Assembly: GCA_035457725.1 (NCBI GenBank)
Contig: DATIBC010000070.1
Span: forward strand, 1-44,514
Source of the DNA: DATFES01 sp035457725
GTDB lineage: Bacteria > Pseudomonadota > Alphaproteobacteria > CACIAM-22H2
DNA length: 44,514 nt
Reading direction: 5' to 3'
The position numbers and the translations under genes were made by a program. Of the stretch, positions 7,991 through 16,798 are shown in pieces. Position 1 is the stretch's first letter, and each line of letters opens with the position of its first letter. The notes beneath the pieces are model-generated. The model saw nothing but the letters and a program-made list of their open reading frames with translations. It did not search any database and was not told where the DNA came from.

Positions 7991-9005
7991 GCGCGCTTCG
8001 AGCGCCCGCGGTCGGGTTCGAGAACGCCGGACGCAATATCGCGTCGATGGCGCGCTCGTCGTCGAAAACCAGTTCAACGTCGACACGGGCGATCATCGCC
8101 CGCGCGCCGACCGGTAGGCGGACGTGGTCCTTCGCCGTGGTGACGGCGATCGCGCCGACGCTGGCCGCTGTTTCGGCCAAGCGCATCGCCTCGTCGGGCG
8201 TGTAGGCATGGTGATCGGCGAACTCCTCGCGCGCCACGATCTCGGCCCCCAGCTCGACCAACGTGGCGAAAAACTTGGCCGGACGCCCGATACCGGCAAA
8301 GGCGACGACCCTGCGCCCGCGGAGCTCCGCGGCATTCTGGGCTGGCCGGAGCCGTGCCGCGAGCGCCGGCCGTCTGGTGCCGATCGACTGGGCGATGCCG
8401 TGTTCGTCGTCGCCGACGACGATCACCGCCGTCGCGCGTCGCAGCGCCGAGTCGACCGGCTCGCGCAATGGTCCCGCCGGCAGTACGCGTCCGTTGCCGA
8501 ACCCATATCCGCCGTCGACCACGACGAGCGATACGTCCTTGGCCAGCGCCGGATTTTGCAAGCCGTCGTCCATGATGACGACGTCGGCCCCCTCGGCGAT
8601 CGCCACGCGCGCGCCATCGACGCGCTCGCGCGCCACCCACGCTGGCCCGACCTCGGCCAGCAGCAGCGGCTCGTCGCCGACGTCGGCCGATCCATGCTTG
8701 CTCGTGTCGACGCGCACGGGCCCGGGGAGTCGCCCGCCATAACCGCGCGACAAAAAGGCGATCATGAGGCCCCACGACGCGAGTCGCCGCCCGATCGCGA
8801 TGGCCGCCGGCGTCTTGCCGGCACCGCCCACGCCGATGTTGCCGACGCAAACGACGGGGACCGGCGCGCGCCACGATGGGGCCCTTGCGGCGCGCCACGA
8901 TACGGCGGCGCCGTAGAGCGCGCCAGCCGGCGCAAGCAATATCGATGCCGCACCATCGCGGCTCCAGAAATCAGGTGGGCGCATCGGCATCCGTATTCGG
9001 TGCAT
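7983..9005 (-). CDS. lpxK: Tetraacyldisaccharide 4'-kinase
   Basis: LpxK phosphorylates the 4' position of the lipid A disaccharide precursor at the inner membrane. The protein is 340 residues with the P-loop CVGNIGVGGAGKTP (about 53-66), the LSRGYGG motif near 104-110, a VIMDDGLQN motif and a C-terminal TTAKDHVRLP segment typical of the family. The longest start is 9005; internal Met codons at 8990 and 8984 are equally credible, as many homologues begin near RxPDFW. Every choice overlaps the end of waaA (8971) by at least 14 bases, and the stop overlaps the acyltransferase start. Confidence 0.95.
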   Translation of the reverse strand: MHRIRMPMRPPDFWSRDGAASILLAPAGALYGAAVSWRAARAPSWRAPVPVVCVGNIGVGGAGKTPAAIAIGRRLASWGLMIAFLSRGYGGRLPGPVRVDTSKHGSADVGDEPLLLAEVGPAWVARERVDGARVAIAEGADVVIMDDGLQNPALAKDVSLVVVDGGYGFGNGRVLPAGPLREPVDSALRRATAVIVVGDDEHGIAQSIGTRRPALAARLRPAQNAAELRGRRVVAFAGIGRPAKFFATLVELGAEIVAREEFADHHAYTPDEAMRLAETAASVGAIAVTTAKDHVRLPVGARAMIARVDVELVFDDERAIDAILRPAFSNPTAGARSAHG

Positions 9006-10281
9006 CCTCGGCCGTCCCCAAGGCGCCTAGCACCGGCGCCAGTCCGGCCAGCACGCGGTCGATCGCGCCTCGGCCAGCTTCGGCGACGCCGGCGGCGGCG
9101 GCGGCGCAGCGCGCGCGCTCGGAGGCATCGTCGAGCATTCGGCCGATCACCGCAGCCAGCGATTTGGCGTCGCGAATCTCGAACGCACCGCGCGCAGCGA
9201 TCAGCGCGGCGGCGATATCGCCGAAATTCGTCATGTGCGGGCCGAAGACAAGCGCGCAATCGAGGCGCGCCGGCTCGAGCGGATTCTGTCCGCCATGCGG
9301 CACCAGCGATCCGCCGATGAACGCAAGCCCGGCCAGCCGATAGAACAGCCCAAGCTCGCCCATGGTGTCGGCAAGGTAGACGCCATGCGTGTCGCTCGGC
9401 GCCACGCCTGGCGTTCGGCGTGCCACCGATAACCCCTCGGCCGCCAGAATCGCCTCGATCTCCGCTCCTCGCGTCGCGTGACGGGGAACGACGATCGTCA
9501 ACAGGTCGGCCCAACGCGTCGTCATTTCGCGGTGCGCCTGGGCGACGATGACCTCCTCTCCCGGATGGGTGCTGGCGGCGAGCCACATCGGGCGGCGCCC
9601 GACCGCGGCCCGTAGGCGCGCCAGTTCGTTCGCGTCGACGGCGAGCGGCGCGCCGTCGAATTTGAGATTGCCGACGCAACGCGCGTCGAGGGCGCCAAGC
9701 TGCTGCAGGCGCTCGGCGTCGCCGGCGCTTTGCGCCAGCACCGGCGCAAATGCCTCGAGCGGTGCCGGAAACACGGCGCGCGCCGCCCGCCAGCGCGCGA
9801 ACGATCGCGACGAGAGCCGGGCGTTCACCAGGGCCATTGGAAGTCCACGCTGATGAGCCGCGGCGACGAGGTTAGGCCACAGCTCGCCTTCGACCCAGAT
9901 CGCCGCGTCGGGGCGCCAGTGGTCGAGGAAGCGGGCAATCCATCGCGGCACGTCGAGCGGCACGAATTGGTGAATCGTGTTGGCCGGCGGTCGATCCGCG
10001 ACCAGGCGCGCTGCCGTCACAGTGAAAGTGGTGAGCAAGACATGGATATCCGGATGCGTTACGACGATGCGCTCGATTAAGCTGAGCACCGACCGCGTCT
10101 CGCCGAGGCTCGCCGCGTGCACCCATAGGACCCGGCCCGCCGGGCGCGGCCGCGAGGCAAGACCGCGGCGCTCGCCGAGCCGCTGCGCCTCTTCCTTGTC
10201 GCGGCCGACGCGGCGGTCGAGCCAGATGCGTAGCGCCGGCTCGGCCACGCTGGCGAGCGCGCGATAGACGGCGCGCGTCAT
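8971..10281 (-). CDS. waaA: 3-deoxy-D-manno-octulosonic acid (Kdo) transferase
   Basis: WaaA (KdtA, GT30) transfers one or more Kdo residues from CMP-Kdo to lipid A precursor. The 436-residue form starts at ATG 10281, sharing ATGA with the stop of the upstream acyltransferase. It has an N-terminal hydrophobic stretch, the acceptor-domain catalytic glutamate (Glu61 in VHAASLGE), WVEGELWPN, and the CMP-binding C-domain (FIGGSLVPHGGQNPLEPA). The open frame continues to 10842 only as a shadow of the upstream gene. Mono- versus bifunctionality cannot be read from sequence. Confidence 0.95.
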   Translation of the reverse strand: MTRAVYRALASVAEPALRIWLDRRVGRDKEEAQRLGERRGLASRPRPAGRVLWVHAASLGETRSVLSLIERIVVTHPDIHVLLTTFTVTAARLVADRPPANTIHQFVPLDVPRWIARFLDHWRPDAAIWVEGELWPNLVAAAHQRGLPMALVNARLSSRSFARWRAARAVFPAPLEAFAPVLAQSAGDAERLQQLGALDARCVGNLKFDGAPLAVDANELARLRAAVGRRPMWLAASTHPGEEVIVAQAHREMTTRWADLLTIVVPRHATRGAEIEAILAAEGLSVARRTPGVAPSDTHGVYLADTMGELGLFYRLAGLAFIGGSLVPHGGQNPLEPARLDCALVFGPHMTNFGDIAAALIAARGAFEIRDAKSLAAVIGRMLDDASERARCAAAAAGVAEAGRGAIDRVLAGLAPVLGALGTAEDAPNTDADAPT

Positions 10282-10994
10282 GCTGCGCCCAGAGCCGGTC
10301 GATCGCCCGCCTGGGTTGGCGCAGGCTCGACCGGAGCTCGGCCGCAACGGCGATCGGCCTCGGCCGTGATCGCGTTGAGTTGGGATTCGATTTGTTGCCG
10401 CGCTTGCTCGAGCGCCGCGCCGTCGGCATCGGGGGCAACCTCGACTAGTTGGCCGTATATGAAGACCCCGCGCCCGAACGGCAACGCGACCAGGAAGCGA
10501 TCCCAGCTCTCGAGCGCGCGGCCACGCGTGGTGGAATAGGTCACCGGAACGATCGGCGCGCCCGACAGCCGCGCGGTCACGACCAGGCCGGCCGAAGCGC
10601 GCATGCGCGGCCCGCGCGGCCCATCGGGCGTCACGACCACCGGATGGCCGCCTTTCAGCGTTTTTACCATGGTGCGCACCGCCGCCGCGCCGCCGTTCGA
10701 ACTCGATCCGGCGATGGTGTCGATGCCGAAGCGGGCGATGACGCGGGATATCAGCCGACCGTCCGCGTGCTCGGAGACCAACATGCTTATCGGCATTCGC
10801 CGCCGCCACATCGTCGGCATCATCAGCATCCGGCCGTGCCAAAACGCGCCGATGAACGGCCGGCCGCTAGTCAAGATCGGCGGCTCGCCACCGATCACTT
10901 CCCAGCGCGACGTCGCCCAGGCGAGACGCATGAATTGCATGCAGAGCCAGGCGATCGCGCGTTGCACCAGGTCTTGACGGAGAAATCGCTTCAC
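10278..10994 (-). CDS. DUF374 lysophospholipid acyltransferase-family protein
   Basis: This 238-residue membrane-associated protein belongs to the DUF374/LPLAT family often encoded with waaA in alphaproteobacteria. The acyltransferase-like motifs are FWHGRMLMMP near residue 50 and TPDGPRGPRMRAS near 122. The start is placed at GTG 10994 (MKRFLRQDLVQRAIAWLC) because an AGGA-containing ribosome-binding site lies at proper distance, homology begins there, and longer alternatives run into msbA. It lies 13 bases after msbA and overlaps waaA by 4. The acyl acceptor is not known; a lipid A or phospholipid role is inferred from position. Confidence 0.87.
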   Translation of the reverse strand: MKRFLRQDLVQRAIAWLCMQFMRLAWATSRWEVIGGEPPILTSGRPFIGAFWHGRMLMMPTMWRRRMPISMLVSEHADGRLISRVIARFGIDTIAGSSSNGGAAAVRTMVKTLKGGHPVVVTPDGPRGPRMRASAGLVVTARLSGAPIVPVTYSTTRGRALESWDRFLVALPFGRGVFIYGQLVEVAPDADGAALEQARQQIESQLNAITAEADRRCGRAPVEPAPTQAGDRPALGAA

Positions 10995-11007
10995 TGCGGC
11001 TCGATCC

Positions 11008-12936
<1,929 letters not shown>

Positions 12937-12986
12937 GCTTCGCCTGACGCCTCGCCTCGGGTTGACTAGGCGGGCCCGCAGCTCGG

Positions 12987-13553
12987 CTAACGGCTAGGGT
13001 CAACCACGATGCGAAACTCGAGCCGATCAATTCGTCCACGCCCATCGAGCGTGGGAGCTAGCCGCGCGCCCGTGATCTCAAGCCGCAACGTGCCGACGCG
13101 GGGCTCGATTTCGGCAAGGGTCGCCCGAGCCGTCTCCTTTGAATAGGCGGGATCGGGCCACAGCAACGCGCGCACCGCCTCTTGCGCCCGCTCATAATCG
13201 GCGCGGGTGCGAAAAAAGCGGACCTCACGCGGCGAGTAATCAACGACGTCAGCGGCCGTGTGGCCATAGGCTGGCGCCAGATATCGCGGATTGTCGCCGC
13301 GATAGGGCGGTGTCGCGTAATAGACCAAATCGGGCGACAGCTCCGGTCGATCCCGCGGTACGACGCTAATGAGCCAACCCCCGTAGGCGGGATCGTGTCG
13401 CAGCCCAGCCAGAAGGCCGTCCTTTATCTCGTGCCAGAAGTCGCTTCCGGCCTCGATCGCGCCAACGACGACGCCTTCGCCGGACTGCGCGGCCGTCGGA
13501 CCAGCAGATACCAGCATGCCAAGCGCAACCATAGCGACGCGAAAGCGAACCAT
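12987..13553 (-). CDS. Exported hypothetical protein
   Basis: I do not recognise this 188-residue protein. Residues 1-23 (MVRFRVAMVALGMLVSAGPTAAQ) form a convincing Sec signal peptide, so the mature form is periplasmic or outer-membrane associated. The mature part has no cysteine, is rich in Tyr, Arg and Asp, and carries a Tyr/Pro-rich stretch (VYYATPPYRGDNPRYLAPAYGH). A C-terminal beta-like segment alternates charged and hydrophobic residues (LRLEITGARLAPTLDGRG). It sits 50 bases upstream of msbA and 54 bases downstream of the truncated glycosyltransferase on the same strand, so an envelope role is plausible but unproven. Confidence 0.7.
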   Translation of the reverse strand: MVRFRVAMVALGMLVSAGPTAAQSGEGVVVGAIEAGSDFWHEIKDGLLAGLRHDPAYGGWLISVVPRDRPELSPDLVYYATPPYRGDNPRYLAPAYGHTAADVVDYSPREVRFFRTRADYERAQEAVRALLWPDPAYSKETARATLAEIEPRVGTLRLEITGARLAPTLDGRGRIDRLEFRIVVDPSR

Positions 13554-13607
13554 TTCAACCTATGAGGATAGCAGGCTACGGCACGAAAAGAAAAGCCGAT
13601 GCTTCGA

Positions 13608-14465
13608 TCACGGCCAACGGACCGGCCGTAAATGGCGGGCGAATTCCTCGGCCGCGGCCTCCCAAGAGAACCGTTCGGCGTGCGCGCGGGCCCACTCGCG
13701 CGACAGGCTGAGCGCCTTGAGGCAGGCGGCGCGCAGGTCCTCATCGAGCGCGCCCGCGTCCCAATCGCCGATGACGTCGATCGGGCCAGTCACGGGATAT
13801 GCCGCGATGGGGGTGCCGCAGGCCAATGCTTCGAGCAGCACCGGACTGAACGTGTCGGTCTTCGAGGGAAAAACGAAAATGTCGGCCGCGGCGTACGCCC
13901 TCGCAAGTTCCGATGGCGGCGGAACGCTGGCGTATCGTGCCTCCGGATGTCGGAGTCTCATATCAGCGATCTGCGAGCCTTCGCCGACCACCCGCTTGGT
14001 GTCAGGAAGATCGAGCGCGAGGCATGCGGCGACGTTCTTTTCGACGGTGACGCGGCCGACATAGAGGAAGACCGGCCGCTCGCCGGCGAGCCCATCGCGT
14101 TCGACCGGGCGAAAGACCGCCAGATCGACGCCGCGCGACCACAGCGCGACATTGGCGAATCCGCGGGCCTCGAGATCGCGCTTGACGCTCGGCGTCGGCG
14201 CCATGACGCGCGACGCAGGCGCATGGAAGCGACGCAGCAGGGCGTATGTCCACGCTAGCGGAACGCCGAAGCGTGCCGCGATATACTCGGGAAACCGCGT
14301 GTGATAGGCGGTCGTGAACGGCAGTCTGCGCGCTAGGTAATGCCGGCGTGCCGCCCAGCCAAGCGGCCCTTCGGTGGCGATGTGGATCGCATCCGGAGAA
14401 TCGGCGTCGATCATTGCGCCGACGGCGCGCCTCCGCTGCGACGGCTTGCTCGAACTCGCCGACAT
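13608..14465 (-). CDS. GT4 glycosyltransferase, N-terminal domain missing
   Basis: The frame encodes the second half of a GT-B glycosyltransferase: AIHIATEGPLGWAARR, then PFTTAYHTRFPEYIAARFG, the nucleotide-sugar domain (FLYVGRVTVEKN) and the donor-binding DIFVFPSKTDTFSPVLLEALACGTPI with its EX7E-like glutamates. Relatives in this family begin about 65-90 residues earlier with a Rossmann strand ending in a VRTL-type loop, and none of that is present. Instead the first 16-17 residues (from ATG 14465, MSASSSKPSQRRRAVGA) are an alternative reading of the metallophosphatase coding sequence. ATG 14414 (MIDADSPDAIH) is where family similarity begins. It is probably non-functional unless the break is an assembly error. 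Confidence 0.8.
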   Translation of the reverse strand: MSASSSKPSQRRRAVGAMIDADSPDAIHIATEGPLGWAARRHYLARRLPFTTAYHTRFPEYIAARFGVPLAWTYALLRRFHAPASRVMAPTPSVKRDLEARGFANVALWSRGVDLAVFRPVERDGLAGERPVFLYVGRVTVEKNVAACLALDLPDTKRVVGEGSQIADMRLRHPEARYASVPPPSELARAYAAADIFVFPSKTDTFSPVLLEALACGTPIAAYPVTGPIDVIGDWDAGALDEDLRAACLKALSLSREWARAHAERFSWEAAAEEFARHLRPVRWP

Positions 14466-15039
14466 AGCGTACGGCGTTCTTGACCTTGTTCTTGAGATAA
14501 GCGGACAGTGACCAGTAAGGGAATCCGAGCGCCAACCGCGCCTTGTTGAACCAGTGGTTGACCACCAGCGCGGCGGCGTAGGCGCCGTCGCCGAGCACCG
14601 CGAGCCATGGCGCGTAGTGGGCGCCGCCGTCGAACGCGTCGCCGTGAATCACCAAGAGCCGCCGGCCTTGCTTGGTGACATGCGTGGCTTCGCTCACCAG
14701 GCGCACTCCGCCAAAGTGCATGTCGACATAGTCGCGCAGCGCTTTGTCATGGTTGCCGGGAATGTCGACCTTGGTTCCTTTACGCGCCTTGCGGAGCAGC
14801 TTTTGAATGACGTCGTTGTGGCTTTGATTCCAATCGACCGACTTGCGCAGCCGCCAGCCGTCGACGATGTCGCCGACCAAGTACAGGTACTCGGATTCGG
14901 TATGGCGGAAAAAATCGAGCAGGAACTCGGCCTTGCAGCCGCGCGTGCCGAGGTGGATATCGGTGATCCAGATCGCGCGGTATTGTCGGGTCGCGACGCC
15001 GCCGCGCTCGAGGCCGTCAGGTTGCAATGCCTTGGCCAT
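14002..15039 (-). CDS. LpxH-like metallophosphatase, C-terminus replaced
   Basis: Residues 1-207 are a calcineurin-type phosphoesterase annotated in relatives as UDP-2,3-diacylglucosamine diphosphatase. They show TDIHLG, YLVGDIVDGW, IPGNHDKALRDY and VIHGDAFDGG, which supply most metal ligands. Similarity continues to AVRYVGEFEQAVAAEARRR and then stops. The last conserved metal motif (GHxH) and the following 50 or so residues are absent. The remaining frame, down to 14002, is a shadow of the glycosyltransferase. ATG 15039 is chosen because it immediately precedes the conserved domain and follows an AT-rich promoter region. Without GHxH it should be inactive. The real substrate of intact relatives is uncertain: LpxH proper, or an envelope glycolipid pathway. 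Confidence 0.78.
   Translation of the reverse strand: MAKALQPDGLERGGVATRQYRAIWITDIHLGTRGCKAEFLLDFFRHTESEYLYLVGDIVDGWRLRKSVDWNQSHNDVIQKLLRKARKGTKVDIPGNHDKALRDYVDMHFGGVRLVSEATHVTKQGRRLLVIHGDAFDGGAHYAPWLAVLGDGAYAAALVVNHWFNKARLALGFPYWSLSAYLKNKVKNAVRYVGEFEQAVAAEARRRRNDRRRFSGCDPHRHRRAAWLGGTPALPSAQTAVHDRLSHAVSRVYRGTLRRSASVDIRPAASLPCACVARHGADAERQARSRGPRIRQCRAVVARRRSGGLSPGRTRWARRRAAGLPLCRPRHRRKERRRMPRARSS
14405..14435 (-). other. Junction between truncated phosphatase and truncated glycosyltransferase
   Basis: Reading on the minus strand, phosphatase-like codons (EAARRR-type helix) end near 14420-14435. Glycosyltransferase-like codons in a different frame start at 14414. The two partial genes are therefore joined out of frame within about 20-30 bases. 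Confidence 0.72.
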
Positions 15040-15072
15040 GGATCGCTCACGCGGTCTCTTCGTTTCTGGTGT

Positions 15073-15086
15073 GAACCATATGGTTC
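15073..15086. promoter_or_regulatory. Perfect 14-bp palindrome, candidate operator
   Basis: GAACCATATGGTTC is identical on both strands, centred 41 bases upstream of the phosphatase ATG. Its size and position suit binding of a dimeric regulator; which one is unknown. Confidence 0.45.
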
Positions 15087-15116
15087 TTATATTAAATACT
15101 TCCGCGTCCAGAAATA

Positions 15117-15133
15117 AAGAATTGGAAATTCTT
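15117..15133. repeat. Inverted repeat AAGAATT-GGA-AATTCTT
   Basis: A perfect 7-bp inverted repeat with a 3-base spacer lies 36 bases upstream of the lipid-kinase start, inside the AT-rich intergenic core. It could be a second regulator site. Confidence 0.4.
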
Positions 15134-15168
15134 AAATATAAACAAATATTCAATGTGCCGATATCCAA

Positions 15169-16095
15169 ATGAAACAATCACCGATACTCGAAGCCGGTGG
15201 CGACCCACGGCCGCGCGTCCGGCAGGTGACCGTCATCTTCAACCCAGCCGCCGGGCGGCGGCGTCGGCGCCGGCTGCGCCGCGTGCTCGCGGCCCTCGAG
15301 CGGCGCGGCGTCGTCGTCACCTTGCGGGTGACCATGGCGCCCGGCGATGCCGAGCGCTTTGCGGGCGAGGCACGCCTGGAGGAATGCGACCGGCTGGTGG
15401 TGGCGGGCGGCGACGGTACGATCAACGAGGCGCTCAACGGGATCGCCGACCCGGCGATGCCGCTTGCCATCGTGCCGCTCGGTACGGCCAACGTGCTGGC
15501 GCACGAGATCGGGCTGGGCCTCGGCGCAGGCGCCGCGGCGCGTGCGATCGTCGACGGAACGCCGCAACGCATCGCGCTTGGGCGAGTCGACGGCAGGCGC
15601 TTCGTGATGATGGCCGGGATCGGTTTCGACGCCGAGGTGGTCGCACGCGTCGACAGGCGGCTGAAGATGGCCGTCGGGCGGCTCGCCTACGCGATCGAGG
15701 TCGCGCGAAAAATCGTCGGCGATTCGCCGACAGCGTTCGAATTGACGATCGACGGCGCGGCTCACCGCGCCTACTCGGCGATCGTCGCCAACGGCCGTCA
15801 CTACGGCGGACCGTTCGTCGTGGCGCCGGAGGCCAGGCTCGCCGATCCGCTCTTGCAAGTAGTCCTGTTCAAGGGCGGCCGCAGGCGCGACATCGTGCGC
15901 TATATCGTCGCGTTGGTGGCGGGGCGCCTGTCACGACTCAACGACGTGACGATGGTTTTGGCGCGGCGTGTCGAAGTGCGCGATCCGGCGGGCGCCCCGG
16001 TTCAAGGCGACGGCGATACGCTTGCCCATCTGCCGGTCGCGATCGATGTCGTGCCGCAGGCCATGACAATCGTCATGCCGGCCGCCATTCAGTAG
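15169..16095 (+). CDS. Diacylglycerol/sphingosine kinase-family lipid kinase
   Basis: The 308-residue protein has the DAGK catalytic domain: FNPAAGRRRRRR (24-35), the nucleotide-binding VVAGGDGTINE (77-87) and PLGTANVLAHEIGL (103-116). A C-terminal beta-sandwich follows (from about 140, ending QGDGDTLAHLPVAIDVVPQAM). Members phosphorylate diacylglycerol or related lipids, or act on unknown lipids, at the membrane face. The Arg-rich patch at residues 30-38 may aid lipid binding. It is divergent from the metallophosphatase and probably shares its promoter region; its stop overlaps the convergent membrane protein by 7 bases. Confidence 0.9.
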   Translation: MKQSPILEAGGDPRPRVRQVTVIFNPAAGRRRRRRLRRVLAALERRGVVVTLRVTMAPGDAERFAGEARLEECDRLVVAGGDGTINEALNGIADPAMPLAIVPLGTANVLAHEIGLGLGAGAAARAIVDGTPQRIALGRVDGRRFVMMAGIGFDAEVVARVDRRLKMAVGRLAYAIEVARKIVGDSPTAFELTIDGAAHRAYSAIVANGRHYGGPFVVAPEARLADPLLQVVLFKGGRRRDIVRYIVALVAGRLSRLNDVTMVLARRVEVRDPAGAPVQGDGDTLAHLPVAIDVVPQAMTIVMPAAIQ

Positions 16096-16772
16096 ATCAG
16101 CGGAATGAGGCGCCAAGTGCGCGCCGACCAACGCTCGAAGTCGGCGCCATGACGGCTTGCGAGGTGGCGATCGAGCGCCGGTATGTTGATCGTGAGGAAC
16201 AAGGCCAGCATCGACGCTGGAATCAGCATCGCCGGCCAGCGACCGGCGAGCGCCGCCCAACCAGCGAACAGGATGACGTCGCCGAGATAATTCGGATGCA
16301 TGCTGTGGCGAAACGGCCCGTCGACGCACAGTCGTTTGGCGTTGCCTGGACGGGCGCGCCAGCGCAAGCGAAACCACTCCGCTCCGGTATTGAGCGTCGA
16401 GCCGGCGGCATAGAGGACGATGCCGGCCGCGTCGAGGATATCGAGTGAGGCGGTATGCGTGCCGCCCGCCAGCGACAGCGTCGTTTCGACGAAGGCGAGC
16501 CAGACGACGATCTGCAACGCCTCCCGCCAGCTCATCTTGCGCTTGATGAACACGAAACACGTGACGAAGAGCCGGGCGAAATAGATCGCCGCGCAGGCGA
16601 ACAAAACGACGCCACGCAGACGATCGCCCGGAGTTATCGCTAGACCTGTCCATAGCGCAAGTTCGGCGATGCCCGCGTCGAGCAGCAGCCAGCCGAGCGC
16701 GGCGAGAATGACCGCATGCCCGGCGGTGAGGAAGATCTTCGCTCCGGTCGACGGATCGGCGACGCCATACAT
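16089..16772 (-). CDS. Membrane protein of DUF1295/ICMT-like methyltransferase type
   Basis: The 227-residue protein has about six predicted membrane helices and a C-terminal block DGPFRHSMHPNYLGDVILFAGW (151-172) typical of the isoprenylcysteine methyltransferase/DUF1295/steroid reductase-like superfamily. The conserved RH-x2-HPNY part binds cofactor in characterised relatives (SAM in ICMT). The substrate is unknown; lipids or isoprenoids are the usual class. It lies 26 bases downstream of pmbA on the same strand and may be co-transcribed. Confidence 0.78.
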   Translation of the reverse strand: MYGVADPSTGAKIFLTAGHAVILAALGWLLLDAGIAELALWTGLAITPGDRLRGVVLFACAAIYFARLFVTCFVFIKRKMSWREALQIVVWLAFVETTLSLAGGTHTASLDILDAAGIVLYAAGSTLNTGAEWFRLRWRARPGNAKRLCVDGPFRHSMHPNYLGDVILFAGWAALAGRWPAMLIPASMLALFLTINIPALDRHLASRHGADFERWSARTWRLIPLIY

Positions 16773-16798
16773 CGGCGTGTCGCGAATTTTTCGCCGTC

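Larger units (their letters stand above)
15040..15168. promoter_or_regulatory. AT-rich divergent promoter region
   Basis: The 129 bases between the divergent phosphatase and lipid kinase starts contain a markedly AT-rich core (about 15071-15165), unlike the rest of this GC-rich window. TAAATA- and TATAAT-like hexamers occur on both strands, but no single -35/-10 pair is compelling. It contains two inverted repeats described separately. No clear Shine-Dalgarno precedes the ATG at 15169. Confidence 0.55.
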
